From Pedobacter westerhofensis (GTDB taxonomy: Bacteria; Bacteroidota; Bacteroidia; Sphingobacteriales; Sphingobacteriaceae): a stretch of DNA of 64,000 nt. The notes under the pieces were generated by a model that was not told where the DNA came from, made no database searches, and saw nothing but the letters and a program-made list of their open reading frames with translations. The DNA lies in the NCBI RefSeq assembly GCF_900182595.1, contig NZ_FXTN01000004.1, positions 372,001-436,000 of the forward strand, given 5' to 3'. The position numbers and the translations under genes are program-made. Within the stretch, counting starts at the first letter, position 1; each line of letters begins with the position of its first letter. Positions 1 to 8,595 of the stretch are shown piece after piece.

Positions 1-1
1 A

Positions 2-67
2 CGGGTTAAAGAAGTGAATGAGGCTGTGATCCAGTCGGGATTTAATATGAATATTACGAAAAAATGA
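2..67 (+). CDS. C-terminal end of an upstream gene (partial)
   Basis: An open frame enters from the window edge and encodes 21 residues ending NMNITKK before TGA. Its stop overlaps the ATG of the next gene in an ATGA arrangement, which suggests translational coupling and one operon. The fragment is too short to assign a family. Confidence 0.5.
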   Translation, partial: RVKEVNEAVIQSGFNMNITKK

Positions 68-1725
68 AAAGACATTTTATACTTCTGGTGATCCTGTCCC
101 AGTTTCTATTTTCTGTAGCCAATGCCCAGCAGCAAACTGTCAGCAAAGGTAAGGAGCCAAAAATCATCAATATTGTTAATTTTATCAGGGACATTGAGCC
201 GCGTGACGCTGCTGTCACAAAGGATGTGCTGTACCAGACCGTCGTAAAGCAGATTGAGCTGATGAAGCAATATCACCTGGGCGGAACATTCCTGCTGCAA
301 TATGATGCACTGATTGACAAACGTTACCAGGAACTGCTAAAGGCACTGCCCGGCAATGAATTTGAAATAGGTGGCTGGTGGGAATTGCCACAGCCGCTGA
401 TTGAAAAAGCGGGCATCAAATGGCGCGGCAAGTATGCCTGGGACTGGCATTCGGATGTCGGATTTTCTGTAGGCTATACGCCCGCAGAACGTGAGAAAAT
501 CATCGATGTTTATTTTGCTGATTTCAAAGCCGTATTTGGCTATTATCCCAAATCTATTGCCGCCTGGGTTATTGATGCACATTCCCTCAATTATATGTAC
601 AACAAGTATAAGATCGTTGCTTCGGCAAATTGCAAAGATCAGGTAGGAACAGACGGATTTACCCTTTGGGGCGGGTATTGGAACCAGGCTTACTATCCGA
701 GTAAAATAAATGCCTACATGCCTGCACAGCAGCAGGACCAGCAAATTCCGGTTCCGGTTTTCCGGATGCTGGGCAGCGATCCGATCCGTCAGTATGCTGA
801 CGGGAGCACGGTGACTACGTTAGAACCGGTATATCCTTATGCCGGCGGAAATGAGCAGTGGATCAATTGGTTTTTCAAAACTTTTGCCAACGATCCCGCA
901 CTGGGATTTAACTATACACAGGCGGGCCAGGAAAATTCCTTCACCTGGGATGCGATGAAGAAAGGCCTGGAATGGCAAATGCCGATTATCGCTAATTTGA
1001 AGAAGGAAGGGAAGGTGCGCGTGGAGACAATGGAGCAGTCTGGAGCATGGTTCAGTAAGCAATATAAAGTTACTCCGGCAACTACATTTACTGTAAGCAA
1101 AGACCTTGGCAATAGTGATCAGAAAACCATGTGGTACAACAGCCGCTTTTACCGTATCAACCTGCTTTGGGAAAAAGGTATGCTACGCATTACCGATATC
1201 CATTTGTTTAATGAACAGATCCCTGATAAATACCTTAAAGAGGCGACTACCACCAACCAGAGTTTCTTTTATACCCTGCCGGTAGTAGATGGGTTTCAAT
1301 GGGGCAAAGCGGGGCATCCCGAAGGTTTCCGCTTAATGGCGAATGAGGGCGGCAGCAGTGTGCCTGTACAGGGGGGCGATCCGGTATTTACAAATGTTAA
1401 CGAGACTACCGCCCGTGCCGCATGGCCGCTGGCAAAGGGTTCATTTGAATTTGAAATGAGCGAGAATGCCTTTACCATTACAGCAAAAGGAAAACCTGCT
1501 CCCGACTGGTTTTTGGAGCTCTACGTCGCCGATAAAGGCAAAACTGCGTTTCAGAAACTTACAGGTAATAGTGCAGTCTATGAGTTTCATGGCCATTCTT
1601 ACAAGATCAGCCCGCTGCAGGGACGCCTGGAAGAAAGCAGAGGCGGAGGTTTATACCGGGTATATCCTAAAGGAGACCGTATTTCATTCCGGCTGGCAGA
1701 TACGGGAGGAAAAGAACTACAATAA
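64..1725 (+). CDS. Secreted polysaccharide-deacetylase-like protein
   Basis: This 553-residue protein starts with a signal peptide (residues 1-21, ending VANAQ), so it should be exported. Residues about 35-230 resemble the NodB/polysaccharide-deacetylase type of barrel in carbohydrate-active enzymes: WDWHSD at 126-131, YTPAER at 138-143, and the Trp/Gly-rich stretch GTDGFTLWGGYWNQAYYPS at 195-213. The C-terminal 300 residues look beta-rich and could be an accessory domain. It is translationally coupled to the preceding gene. The exact substrate and the catalytic residues cannot be read with certainty; a glycoside-hydrolase-like role is an alternative. Family assignment is inference from sequence feel, not from a search. 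Confidence 0.6.
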   Translation: MKRHFILLVILSQFLFSVANAQQQTVSKGKEPKIINIVNFIRDIEPRDAAVTKDVLYQTVVKQIELMKQYHLGGTFLLQYDALIDKRYQELLKALPGNEFEIGGWWELPQPLIEKAGIKWRGKYAWDWHSDVGFSVGYTPAEREKIIDVYFADFKAVFGYYPKSIAAWVIDAHSLNYMYNKYKIVASANCKDQVGTDGFTLWGGYWNQAYYPSKINAYMPAQQQDQQIPVPVFRMLGSDPIRQYADGSTVTTLEPVYPYAGGNEQWINWFFKTFANDPALGFNYTQAGQENSFTWDAMKKGLEWQMPIIANLKKEGKVRVETMEQSGAWFSKQYKVTPATTFTVSKDLGNSDQKTMWYNSRFYRINLLWEKGMLRITDIHLFNEQIPDKYLKEATTTNQSFFYTLPVVDGFQWGKAGHPEGFRLMANEGGSSVPVQGGDPVFTNVNETTARAAWPLAKGSFEFEMSENAFTITAKGKPAPDWFLELYVADKGKTAFQKLTGNSAVYEFHGHSYKISPLQGRLEESRGGGLYRVYPKGDRISFRLADTGGKELQ

Positions 1726-1741
1726 GGCGACCGGATGTTTT

Positions 1742-1757
1742 ATAGACAAATGTCTAT
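1742..1757. promoter_or_regulatory. Perfect 16-bp palindrome, candidate operator
   Basis: ATAGACA-AA-TGTCTAT is a perfect inverted repeat with 7-bp arms, 78 bases before the quinone oxidoreductase start. Its size suits a TetR- or MarR-type dimer. No such regulator is adjacent, so the cognate protein is unknown. The T-rich tail means a weak terminator for the preceding gene is also possible. Confidence 0.4.
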
Positions 1758-1834
1758 TTTATTTTTCGACAAATATCTTCTTTACAATCTGTTAGCTTCG
1801 TGACATTTGCACTGTCAATATTTAGCAAGCTAAT

Positions 1835-2797
1835 ATGAAAGCAGTTGTAATCAAAAATTATGGGGGGCCGGAAGTCCTCGATATAAGTGAGTTACCGACC
1901 CCCACCATAACAGATCCTTCGCAAGTGCTCGTGAAGGTGAGGGCTACATCGATAAATCCGCTCGATTATCAGGTAAGGCGTGGAGATTATGCTTCTCTGT
2001 TTGGATTACCAATTATAACGGGCCACGATATTGCAGGGGACATTGTGGCCGTAGGTGAGGCTGTAAAAAACTGGCGGATTGGTGATAAGGTCTATTACTC
2101 CCCGCGATTTGGCGGAAGTGGCAGCTATGCCGAATATCATCTTACGGAAGAATCTTCGCTATCCAGAATGCCGGATAATCTTTCATATGAGGAAGCTGCT
2201 GCTGTACCTCTTGTTGGCGGAACTGTATGGGAAATGCTCGCGGTAAGGGCCAGCCTCAAAAAAGGGGAAACGATACTGATCCCCGGAGGTGCCGGCGGCG
2301 TGGGAACATTCGCAATACAGGTCGCGAAGTCTATGGGGGCTGTTGTTTTTACAACAGGGCAGAGTGCTTTGCATGAGGATCTTCGGAAACTTGGCGCTGA
2401 TGTGGTAATAGATCATCATCATGAGGACTATATTGAAGAGATCAAGTCTTATACGAATGGAAAAGGGGCAGATGTAATTATTGATACCGTTGGGGGCAGT
2501 ATGCTGTCGGACAGTCCGCTTGCGCTGGCTGACTATGGTAGAGTTGTATCACTGGTTGATATTGCCCAGCCTCAAAACCTTATCCATGCCTGGGAAAAGA
2601 ATGCTACGTACCATTTTGTTTTTACGCGGCAAAGCAGGGATGAGTTGCATCATATTACCAGATTGATAGAAAATGGAGATATAAAACCTGTTATAGATAG
2701 TGTATATCCGATTGAAGAAGTCAAAAACGCCCATGAAAGGATTGAACAGAGAAAAAGAGAAAGACCTTTATTTGGTAAGATTGTGCTTTCTTTTTAG
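1835..2797 (+). CDS. Zinc-less quinone oxidoreductase / MDR-family NADP-dependent alcohol dehydrogenase
   Basis: This 320-residue protein belongs to the medium-chain dehydrogenase/reductase superfamily. The N-terminal GroES-like half has KAVVIKNYGGPEVL and the conserved ATSINPLDYQVRRGDY. The Rossmann half carries the nucleotide-binding glycine motif GGAGGVG at residues 151-157. The structural zinc Cys cluster is absent and the length is typical for quinone oxidoreductases (about 320), so it probably reduces quinones or enones with NADPH in the cytoplasm. It stands alone, 109 bases after the preceding gene, behind a palindromic candidate operator, which suggests separate control. The physiological substrate is unknown. 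Confidence 0.85.
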   Translation: MKAVVIKNYGGPEVLDISELPTPTITDPSQVLVKVRATSINPLDYQVRRGDYASLFGLPIITGHDIAGDIVAVGEAVKNWRIGDKVYYSPRFGGSGSYAEYHLTEESSLSRMPDNLSYEEAAAVPLVGGTVWEMLAVRASLKKGETILIPGGAGGVGTFAIQVAKSMGAVVFTTGQSALHEDLRKLGADVVIDHHHEDYIEEIKSYTNGKGADVIIDTVGGSMLSDSPLALADYGRVVSLVDIAQPQNLIHAWEKNATYHFVFTRQSRDELHHITRLIENGDIKPVIDSVYPIEEVKNAHERIEQRKRERPLFGKIVLSF

Positions 2798-2822
2798 AAT
2801 GATGGATTAAGCAGGTTCACTG

Positions 2823-3530
2823 CTATTGCTTTAACCGTATCTTAAATTGGGAAGGCGTATCAATATAACTGGCATCTTTATCAAGCCCCGCTTTAAAGGT
2901 CTCAAGTTTTGCGCTATCGATCCAAAATACCGTTTTTAAATACTGCGATTTTGTTAACCTGGTTTCATCATATGTTTCGTCGCCACTTGGTTCATGAGGC
3001 GCTATTTTATGTTTCAACAAGGTTTCTTCGAAATTCTCCCCGCGCAACCAGACAATGATGTTGCCTTTATTCGCAATTCCAATCACAAAATCCAGTCGGT
3101 TCACCGAAGGTTTCTGGTACAAATCAGTGCTGATGCCCTTTGCATTTACGGTGCTGAACGCCTTTTTAATCGCATCTACAGGAAGAGGTATTGTATCTGA
3201 ATAGAAAGATTGATCGCGGAATGAAGCATACTGAACCACCAGTTTTACAGGCAGGCGTTCTTTTCTGGTAGGGTCGTTAGAATCCCCGTAGCCCCAGCCG
3301 AAGTTATTGCCGTCATTTACAGTATTGTAACCTACGTATGCTATTTCGCCGTCTTCTAAAATAAGCTGGCCGTTGTGTACATGTACGGGATAGCTGGCTG
3401 GCGAAGAAAATGAAGCGGTGTAATAATACCTTTTCCAGGTTTTATATTTCCAGATCTTTACTGACGTGGCCAGGATCAGGAGCATCAGTATCGCCGCATA
3501 AATCTTATTGATGGAATTTAGTTGATACAT
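2823..3530 (-). CDS. DUF2931-like protein
   Basis: The ATG at 3530 (MYQLNSINK) is preferred over the in-frame start 16 codons upstream, because it lies one base after the stop of the preceding gene. The 235-residue protein has one N-terminal hydrophobic segment (about residues 10-25), then a soluble domain with FGWGYGDSND, RLPVKLVVQYASFRDQSFYS and a C-terminal Lys-rich end. This resembles the DUF2931 proteins common in Bacteroidota, which are usually cell-envelope proteins of unknown role. No lipobox Cys is visible. It forms a two-gene unit with the small membrane protein upstream. Confidence 0.65.
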   Translation of the reverse strand: MYQLNSINKIYAAILMLLILATSVKIWKYKTWKRYYYTASFSSPASYPVHVHNGQLILEDGEIAYVGYNTVNDGNNFGWGYGDSNDPTRKERLPVKLVVQYASFRDQSFYSDTIPLPVDAIKKAFSTVNAKGISTDLYQKPSVNRLDFVIGIANKGNIIVWLRGENFEETLLKHKIAPHEPSGDETYDETRLTKSQYLKTVFWIDSAKLETFKAGLDKDASYIDTPSQFKIRLKQ

Positions 3531-3531
3531 G

Positions 3532-3843
3532 CTAGTGCCAGTTTGTGTTTGCAAGTTCAATAAAAAAGCACAAGACAAAAATGCTGCACAGGCTGAGTGC
3601 TAAGGAAATATAGAAAATTATACGGCTTGCAGCATATGCCTTGCCTTTGTAGGTGAAGGTATACATACCTGCCAGTATACTAAAGATTGGGCAGACCAGC
3701 GTGCAGAGCATGATTCCTTCATCTTCACTATTATAAGTGCAAGTCATGTAAAGAGCAGTCATGATAAGGATAGCTGCAATCAGGATGATACTCTTGTACG
3801 ACTGTTTTTCAATTTCTATTGTGTCCTGTGCTGGTGATTCCAT
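3532..3843 (-). CDS. Small membrane protein of unknown function
   Basis: The 103-residue protein has a polar N-terminus (about 17 residues) and three probable membrane helices (about 18-35, 44-64 and 75-97). I recognise no family. It directly precedes the DUF2931-like gene with a one-base gap, so the two are probably cotranscribed and may act together at the inner membrane. Confidence 0.6.
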   Translation of the reverse strand: MESPAQDTIEIEKQSYKSIILIAAILIMTALYMTCTYNSEDEGIMLCTLVCPIFSILAGMYTFTYKGKAYAASRIIFYISLALSLCSIFVLCFFIELANTNWH

Positions 3844-4504
3844 ATGTTATTTTTTCCCCGGGTTTTCTGGTATGACTTTGGAAGTCTTTTTTTTGGCTTG
3901 AAAAATTTAAATTTTATTTGTTTATTCTTGTGCCTGTTTTTCTATTTTATCGCAGGTGTTAAATACTCTTTTACAATATAGAAATATAATCTTAATCTTT
4001 AGTATCAGTATGATTAGCCAAATGCCTGTTCCCGCAAGATGAATAGAGGATTTGTAAATATGTTGGATGATGTTTGTACTCGGGTTGTCTCCATGCGAAG
4101 TTCATACCTGGTTTAGTTTTCGTATACTTTTTCTTCGGTATCAAGGGGCTTCTTAGTGCGTGACTCAGAAGCAAGGTTGCTTGTTAATCTTCTGTAAAAT
4201 CACCATTTGAATGGATATTTGATGCACACCATGGATATCCATCAGCATATCATACTTATCAGAATGCGGTTGTTTGGCACCAAATGCCGGTGTAAAATAT
4301 TGCAGGGCTGCGGCCAGCTCGCCGTTCGCTCCGCCAAATTGCTCCAGCAAAATGTTTGCGAAAATAGGATGGGGTTAGAAACCCTTGCGTTGAATTGTAA
4401 ATCTTTTGAATGATGATTATCATCTGTTTTTTAGGTGATGTATGCTGCCTAAACTCACAGGATTACATTCAGTTTCGTATAAAATTTAATGATAATGATA
4501 TAAA
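3844..4504. other. Gene-poor stretch holding a catalase remnant
   Basis: No intact gene is visible. The catalase remnant occupies about 4205-4423. AT-rich sequence at about 3890-3990 lies upstream of the minus-strand membrane protein. A short GATAATGATA-type run near 4489-4500 resembles part of an iron-box but is not a clean palindrome. Short frames at 3992-4174 show no family resemblance. Confidence 0.5.
4205..4423 (-). pseudogene. Manganese catalase N-terminal remnant (frameshifted)
   Basis: On the minus strand, one frame reads LQFNARVSNP and a second frame reads HPIFANILLEQFGG followed by ANGELAAALQYFTPAFGAKQ and SDKYDMLMDI. Together these match the start of Bacteroidota manganese catalases, where LQFNARVS continues into LLEQFGGANGEL in one frame. 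At least one frameshift lies near 4365, the start (ATG at 4423) is in another frame again, and homology ends near 4234, where the metal-binding ATEEFSH-type segment should follow. The remaining two thirds of the gene is missing. This is a decayed fragment. Confidence 0.75.
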
Positions 4505-5671
4505 TTACTTAGGGATCTCGATGTAAAAAGTGGTACCAACATTTACCTGGCTTTCGAACCATATTTTTCCGTTATGCCACTCCACAATGGTTTTGATGAT
4601 AGACATCCCCAGTCCGATGGACTCTTCACCTTTGAGCCCGCTGCGCCGTGCCGGATTAAATTTCTCAAACAATTGTTTGTGATATTTTTCAGGAATACCA
4701 ACACCGTCGTCAGCCACAGTAATCAGTACAGAAGTATCCTGATCAGTGATGTTTACCGCTATTGTTCCACCGTCATTTGTAAATTTCAGCGAATTGGAAA
4801 TGAGGTTGTTCATGATCTGGAAAAATTTGTCTTCATCAATTTCGATGTAAACTTTTTCCATATTGCTCAGCAGGGTAAAGCGTTTTTTCATTTCTACCTC
4901 ATTATTGATGTATCCCTGTATGAGGATTTGCATCTTGCCAACAAGTTCGATCCTTTTTTTTACCAGATTTACACCAAAGCTCTCGAGAAATTCCTGGTTG
5001 ATAAAGTTCCTGATCAGGTTGATACATTTTTTACTTGTCCTGTTGATCAGATCGGTGTATTGATGCAGCCGGTGCTCGTCGGTTATTTTTTCAGGGTCAC
5101 TCATCAAACTGGAAAGCGATTGTATGATCCCAATCGGCCCCATCAGGTCATGGGAGATAATATTCAAAATGGAGTTCTTTTTCTTATTGTGCTCATTCAG
5201 GACATTGATATAGTCCTTCATGTCTGTGATATCTTCTGCATCACAACCAACAATACGCTGGCCGGAGGAGGTAACCATTAATGCAGCAGCTATTTTGTAA
5301 ACGTGTCGTTTTCCGTCAATATGCACACGGGATTCGAAATCTTCAATTTTTTCACCTGATTTACATGCAAGGTATTTCTCCATTACATATTCCAGATCCT
5401 CATGTTCTATCAAAGGCAGCAACACCGCCGGATCCGTGATATCGTTAAACTGGTTGATAAAGGCCTGATTTGAGTAGATGATGCGGCCATTCCTAACATC
5501 AATGAGAAAATGCAGATGCCTTGAACTTTCACTTAGCAATCTTAACGTTTCGTTAATCATATGTATAGCAAGGTAGGCTATTGAAGCTGACAATTTGTTT
5601 TGTATAACTACCTGTTCTTTGCGATAAACATCCTGAAAAAATATATTAAGCAGCATAAACATCCAGATCAT
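4505..5671 (-). CDS. PAS-domain sensor histidine kinase
   Basis: The 388-residue protein has a PAS-like domain at about residues 50-150 (LIDVRNGRIIYSNQAFINQF, then a GCDAEDIT-type end). A dimerisation helix follows with the phospho-accepting His174 in ISHDLMGP, then a HATPase domain with NNLISNSLKFT (N box), DDGVGIP (G1) and GLGMSI (G2). No clear membrane helix or receiver domain is present, so it is probably a cytoplasmic orthodox kinase. No response-regulator gene is adjacent. The first Met is used here, but translation could begin at an internal MINETLRLL, close to the PAS domain. A TPR gene remnant lies directly upstream. Confidence 0.85.
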   Translation of the reverse strand: MIWMFMLLNIFFQDVYRKEQVVIQNKLSASIAYLAIHMINETLRLLSESSRHLHFLIDVRNGRIIYSNQAFINQFNDITDPAVLLPLIEHEDLEYVMEKYLACKSGEKIEDFESRVHIDGKRHVYKIAAALMVTSSGQRIVGCDAEDITDMKDYINVLNEHNKKKNSILNIISHDLMGPIGIIQSLSSLMSDPEKITDEHRLHQYTDLINRTSKKCINLIRNFINQEFLESFGVNLVKKRIELVGKMQILIQGYINNEVEMKKRFTLLSNMEKVYIEIDEDKFFQIMNNLISNSLKFTNDGGTIAVNITDQDTSVLITVADDGVGIPEKYHKQLFEKFNPARRSGLKGEESIGLGMSIIKTIVEWHNGKIWFESQVNVGTTFYIEIPK

Positions 5672-5687
5672 AAGATGAATTCAGGTA

Positions 5688-5940
5688 TCATGCGCTTAAA
5701 ATAAAATTCATAGGCGGTTTATAGCTGGCTCTTTTGAGGTAATATTCTTCAGCCTTCCCATATTGTTTACGTGCAGTATAGATAACGCCCAAAGATTCCT
5801 ATACCTAATACATGTCAGCTTCTGAAGGAGATTGCTCTTTTATTGCTTTCTGAAGCCTGGAAAGAGCCACACTTGTATGGTTCTGCGAGATAAGTATCTT
5901 ATTAAAAACTGCAATGTTAGAGTAATGACAGTAGTTAATA
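5688..5940 (-). pseudogene. TPR-protein remnant with in-frame stops
   Basis: Just downstream of the TonB receptor stop, one minus-strand frame reads SVALSRLQKAIKEQSPSEAD, then two stop codons four bases apart near 5800, then ESLGVIYTARKQYGKAEEYY and on to a TGA at 5688. The pattern LGVIYxAxxQYxKAEEYYLK is typical of tetratricopeptide repeats. The frame is otherwise intact, so this is a remnant of a TPR protein, possibly once the sensor part of a TPR-kinase. It lies between the receptor and the kinase. Confidence 0.5.
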
Positions 5941-8304
5941 TCTGACAGAAAGGCCAAGGTTAACAGCTCTGCCTCTTCCTTTTGAGTAAAAGCCTGGCTG
6001 CATAAACCACTGGGCGCGGGCAGGAAAATAATCCTCATTGAATAGATTGTCAATACCCAGACTTAAACGTGTATTTTTGTTAACCCTGAATCCAGCTGCA
6101 AAACTAAACAGGTTGTAAGGCTCAACTACACCTTCATTTCCATTATAGATTCCGCTGGTTGCATTTTTCTCAAACCGGTCACGTTTCATAATCCCAGTGT
6201 AATTAAGTGTCAGATCAAGTACCCTCAGCGGAAGATAATTTATACTACCCGTAATTTTTGGTGCAGAGATGCGCCTTCCGTTTAAGTACAGGTCTTCAGG
6301 ATCGTTATACTTTCCATTTCCATTCACATCTCGTTTGCCTTCGGTATAACTGTAGCTTCCTGAAATATTCAGAGAGGGTGTAATGATAAAATTTGCCGCC
6401 AGTTCATAACCGTAGATATTTTCCGGGCTCCGGTTGGTATTATACAGCGTTGTTGCCGGATCGTATACAACCTCTATGCCTAATTTAGATGTGCTGCGAT
6501 AAGCTGATGCCGTAAGTTTTAATCCTTTGAAACTGCTTTCAAAACCTAATTCATAGTTGTTTACCCTAACAGCATCAGTATTTATTTTGTCGATGCTGCT
6601 GGCTCTCGCGTCGCGCAATGCAAGACCAATATCCATTACAGAGAAACCCTGGGAATAACTGACGAATGGACTGAACAATGGTAGTTTATTGTATTTGAAA
6701 CCAGCATTAAATAAGGCCGTATTGTATTTTAATGCGCCGCCCGTAACATTGATTGAGGGTGTTACTGTCGCCCCGTTTGCACCGGTAATCCGGAGAGTCT
6801 GGTAATCATCAACATCAATGTTCACATGCTCGTACCTGAATCCTGTTTTAAATATCAGGTTCCTGAAAAGATTTACATCGGCCTGTACAAATGGCGCCAG
6901 ATTGGTCATATCCATAGTAGGCACCCACACACGGCCGTCGACCAATGGTTGTGAGGTTTTATCCCGGAGAAAATCTAATCCATAGGCAAGGTTTGCTGTT
7001 ACAGGTAAATGGTCAATAATTGGTGTTTGTAAAAATATCCTTGCGCCTTTCTTATCATTGTGCGCAAGTGACTGTCCGTCGCCGCCGTCAAATCGACCAG
7101 CAGAGACGTAAAAAACGTCTTCCCTGTTTTCGTAATATGCGTCAGCTGTAAGGGAAGTTTTTAAAAACAGACTGTCAAGTTTGTACGAAAAATGTAGATT
7201 ATGGTTGTACTGATTGCCGGTTGGTATTCCCGCAGGAGCTCCTAACTTTCCTGTTGCCTTTTGGCCTGTGGCCAAATTTCCATTAATCAGTGTGTAGTTA
7301 CTGTGTTGTAAACTACTGTAAAAGTTGTAAACCAGCTGAAGACGTTGATTTTTAGTAGGCTGATAACCTATCTTGGCAAATGCGTTATAGCTATCTGTTT
7401 CCCCAAGGCTATAGTTAGGGCCTACAATATCACCTTTTGCGTCTCTATACTCGCCTGTTTGCTCTGCCACACCACTTAGAACGTAGTCGAACTTGTTAGT
7501 TTTTCCATAGAACATCTGGCTGATTCTGCCTCCAGCGGAGTTTTTAAGCTTCACCAGCGATCCATTATAGGAGATATCAGTTTTACCCGCAAATTTCTGG
7601 GCTGTATCTGGCACCAATGTAATATAGTTGACCAAGCCTCCGGCAGCCCCGTTACCATAAATAGCAGTTGCACCTTTTACCACCTCGACCTGCTGTAAGA
7701 CGGAGGGATCAATAGATCTGAGATCAACTTCTGCATTTCTGAGAGGGGAGGACTGACTAACACCGTCAATCATGACCAGCATGGGTCTACCGCGCAAATT
7801 CTGACCAACATTGCTGCCAGACTGTGCTGAAGGTGCGATTCCTGGAACCTGATTTGCGAGGATCGCTGTTAAATCCGGATTGATAGCGATTTCATTTTCC
7901 AGTTTTTTCCTGGAAATTACTGTTACAGATGAAGTAATATTACGAAGTTGCTCTGGCCTTCGGGTTGCAGAAACTACAACTTCATCCAGGTCATTTTGAA
8001 TCTTCTCCAACTTCCAGTTGATTGTGGTATCACGTTGTATGGCCGGAAGATTGACCAATAATGTCTGATAACCTGCAGAGGAGATTTTTAATGTGACAGG
8101 AACACCGGCAGAGAGATATATTCCATACAGACCTTTTGCGTCTGCATTATTTGACGTTCTACCGATCTTGATGGTTGCAAAAGGCAGAAACCCATTTTCA
8201 TCTTTTACTATACCCTGTACTTTGACACTTTGTGCAACGGTAGTAAGACTAACCAGGGAAAAAACCAGCAAAATAAATAGCGAGAGTTGTAGATTTTTCA
8301 TCAT
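5935..8304 (-). CDS. TonB-dependent receptor, siderophore/iron type
   Basis: This 789-residue outer-membrane receptor has a signal peptide (1-24, ending TVAQS). A carboxypeptidase-regulatory-like domain follows (about 28-110: VQGIVKDENGFLPFATIKIG), then a TonB-box-like segment with LDEVVVSATRRPEQL. The plug is at about 125-235 (ISRKKLENE, LRGRPMLVMIDGV, VEVVKGATAIYGNGAAGGLV). A long beta-barrel ends with VNLGLSVRY, where the terminal aromatic residue is typical of outer-membrane proteins. The plug and barrel resemble FecA/FhuA-type siderophore receptors. A 23-bp palindrome with a Fur-box-like core lies 37 bases upstream, consistent with iron control. Ligand identity is inference. Confidence 0.9.
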   Translation of the reverse strand: MMKNLQLSLFILLVFSLVSLTTVAQSVKVQGIVKDENGFLPFATIKIGRTSNNADAKGLYGIYLSAGVPVTLKISSAGYQTLLVNLPAIQRDTTINWKLEKIQNDLDEVVVSATRRPEQLRNITSSVTVISRKKLENEIAINPDLTAILANQVPGIAPSAQSGSNVGQNLRGRPMLVMIDGVSQSSPLRNAEVDLRSIDPSVLQQVEVVKGATAIYGNGAAGGLVNYITLVPDTAQKFAGKTDISYNGSLVKLKNSAGGRISQMFYGKTNKFDYVLSGVAEQTGEYRDAKGDIVGPNYSLGETDSYNAFAKIGYQPTKNQRLQLVYNFYSSLQHSNYTLINGNLATGQKATGKLGAPAGIPTGNQYNHNLHFSYKLDSLFLKTSLTADAYYENREDVFYVSAGRFDGGDGQSLAHNDKKGARIFLQTPIIDHLPVTANLAYGLDFLRDKTSQPLVDGRVWVPTMDMTNLAPFVQADVNLFRNLIFKTGFRYEHVNIDVDDYQTLRITGANGATVTPSINVTGGALKYNTALFNAGFKYNKLPLFSPFVSYSQGFSVMDIGLALRDARASSIDKINTDAVRVNNYELGFESSFKGLKLTASAYRSTSKLGIEVVYDPATTLYNTNRSPENIYGYELAANFIITPSLNISGSYSYTEGKRDVNGNGKYNDPEDLYLNGRRISAPKITGSINYLPLRVLDLTLNYTGIMKRDRFEKNATSGIYNGNEGVVEPYNLFSFAAGFRVNKNTRLSLGIDNLFNEDYFPARAQWFMQPGFYSKGRGRAVNLGLSVRY

Positions 8305-8340
8305 AATTTAAATTTATGCGAATGTAGAACAATATCTTTG

Positions 8341-8363
8341 TTATTTATAATGATAATAAATAA
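8341..8363. promoter_or_regulatory. Fur-box-like palindrome upstream of TonB receptor
   Basis: TTATTTAT and ATAAATAA are perfect inverted repeats around a 7-base AATGATA spacer. Aligned with the 7-1-7 Fur consensus TGATAATnATTATCA, the centre (TTATAATGATAATAA) matches about 11 of 14 positions. It sits 37-59 bases upstream of the receptor ATG, where a repressor would block transcription. Confidence 0.45.
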
Positions 8364-8543
8364 ATAGTCTTTAGGTCTTGATGCTTTGACCCAGCAGAGA
8401 GAGTATAAAAAGCCCTTACCCAACAAAACCAGCTCCATTGTCTAAATATGAACAGCTTTTTAATATGACAATTTTATAAAATATTTCTTCAAAGAATTTG
8501 TATACTGGCTTATGGCTGGCTGGCTAACTTTTCAATCGAAATA

Positions 8544-8587
8544 TGACATTAATCTAAAACATACATTTCAGATTTATACTACCTTTG
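8544..8587 (+). promoter_or_regulatory. Promoter of TetR gene with shared upstream motif
   Basis: TACCTTTG at 8580-8587 is an exact -7 element. It places the transcript start about 8592, only a few bases before the ATG at 8596, so the mRNA may be nearly leaderless. TGACATTAATCT at 8544-8555 begins exactly 36 bases before the -7 element. The same arrangement recurs before the next gene. Confidence 0.55.
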
Positions 8588-8595
8588 CGGATATT

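Noticed and set aside
3992-4174. 60-residue minus-strand frame downstream of the catalase remnant
   Set aside because: It might be the decayed catalase C-terminus, but I could not match any catalase motif in it.
4574-5281. Long plus-strand frame opposite the histidine kinase
   Set aside because: It is antisense to conserved kinase motifs and shows no family resemblance.
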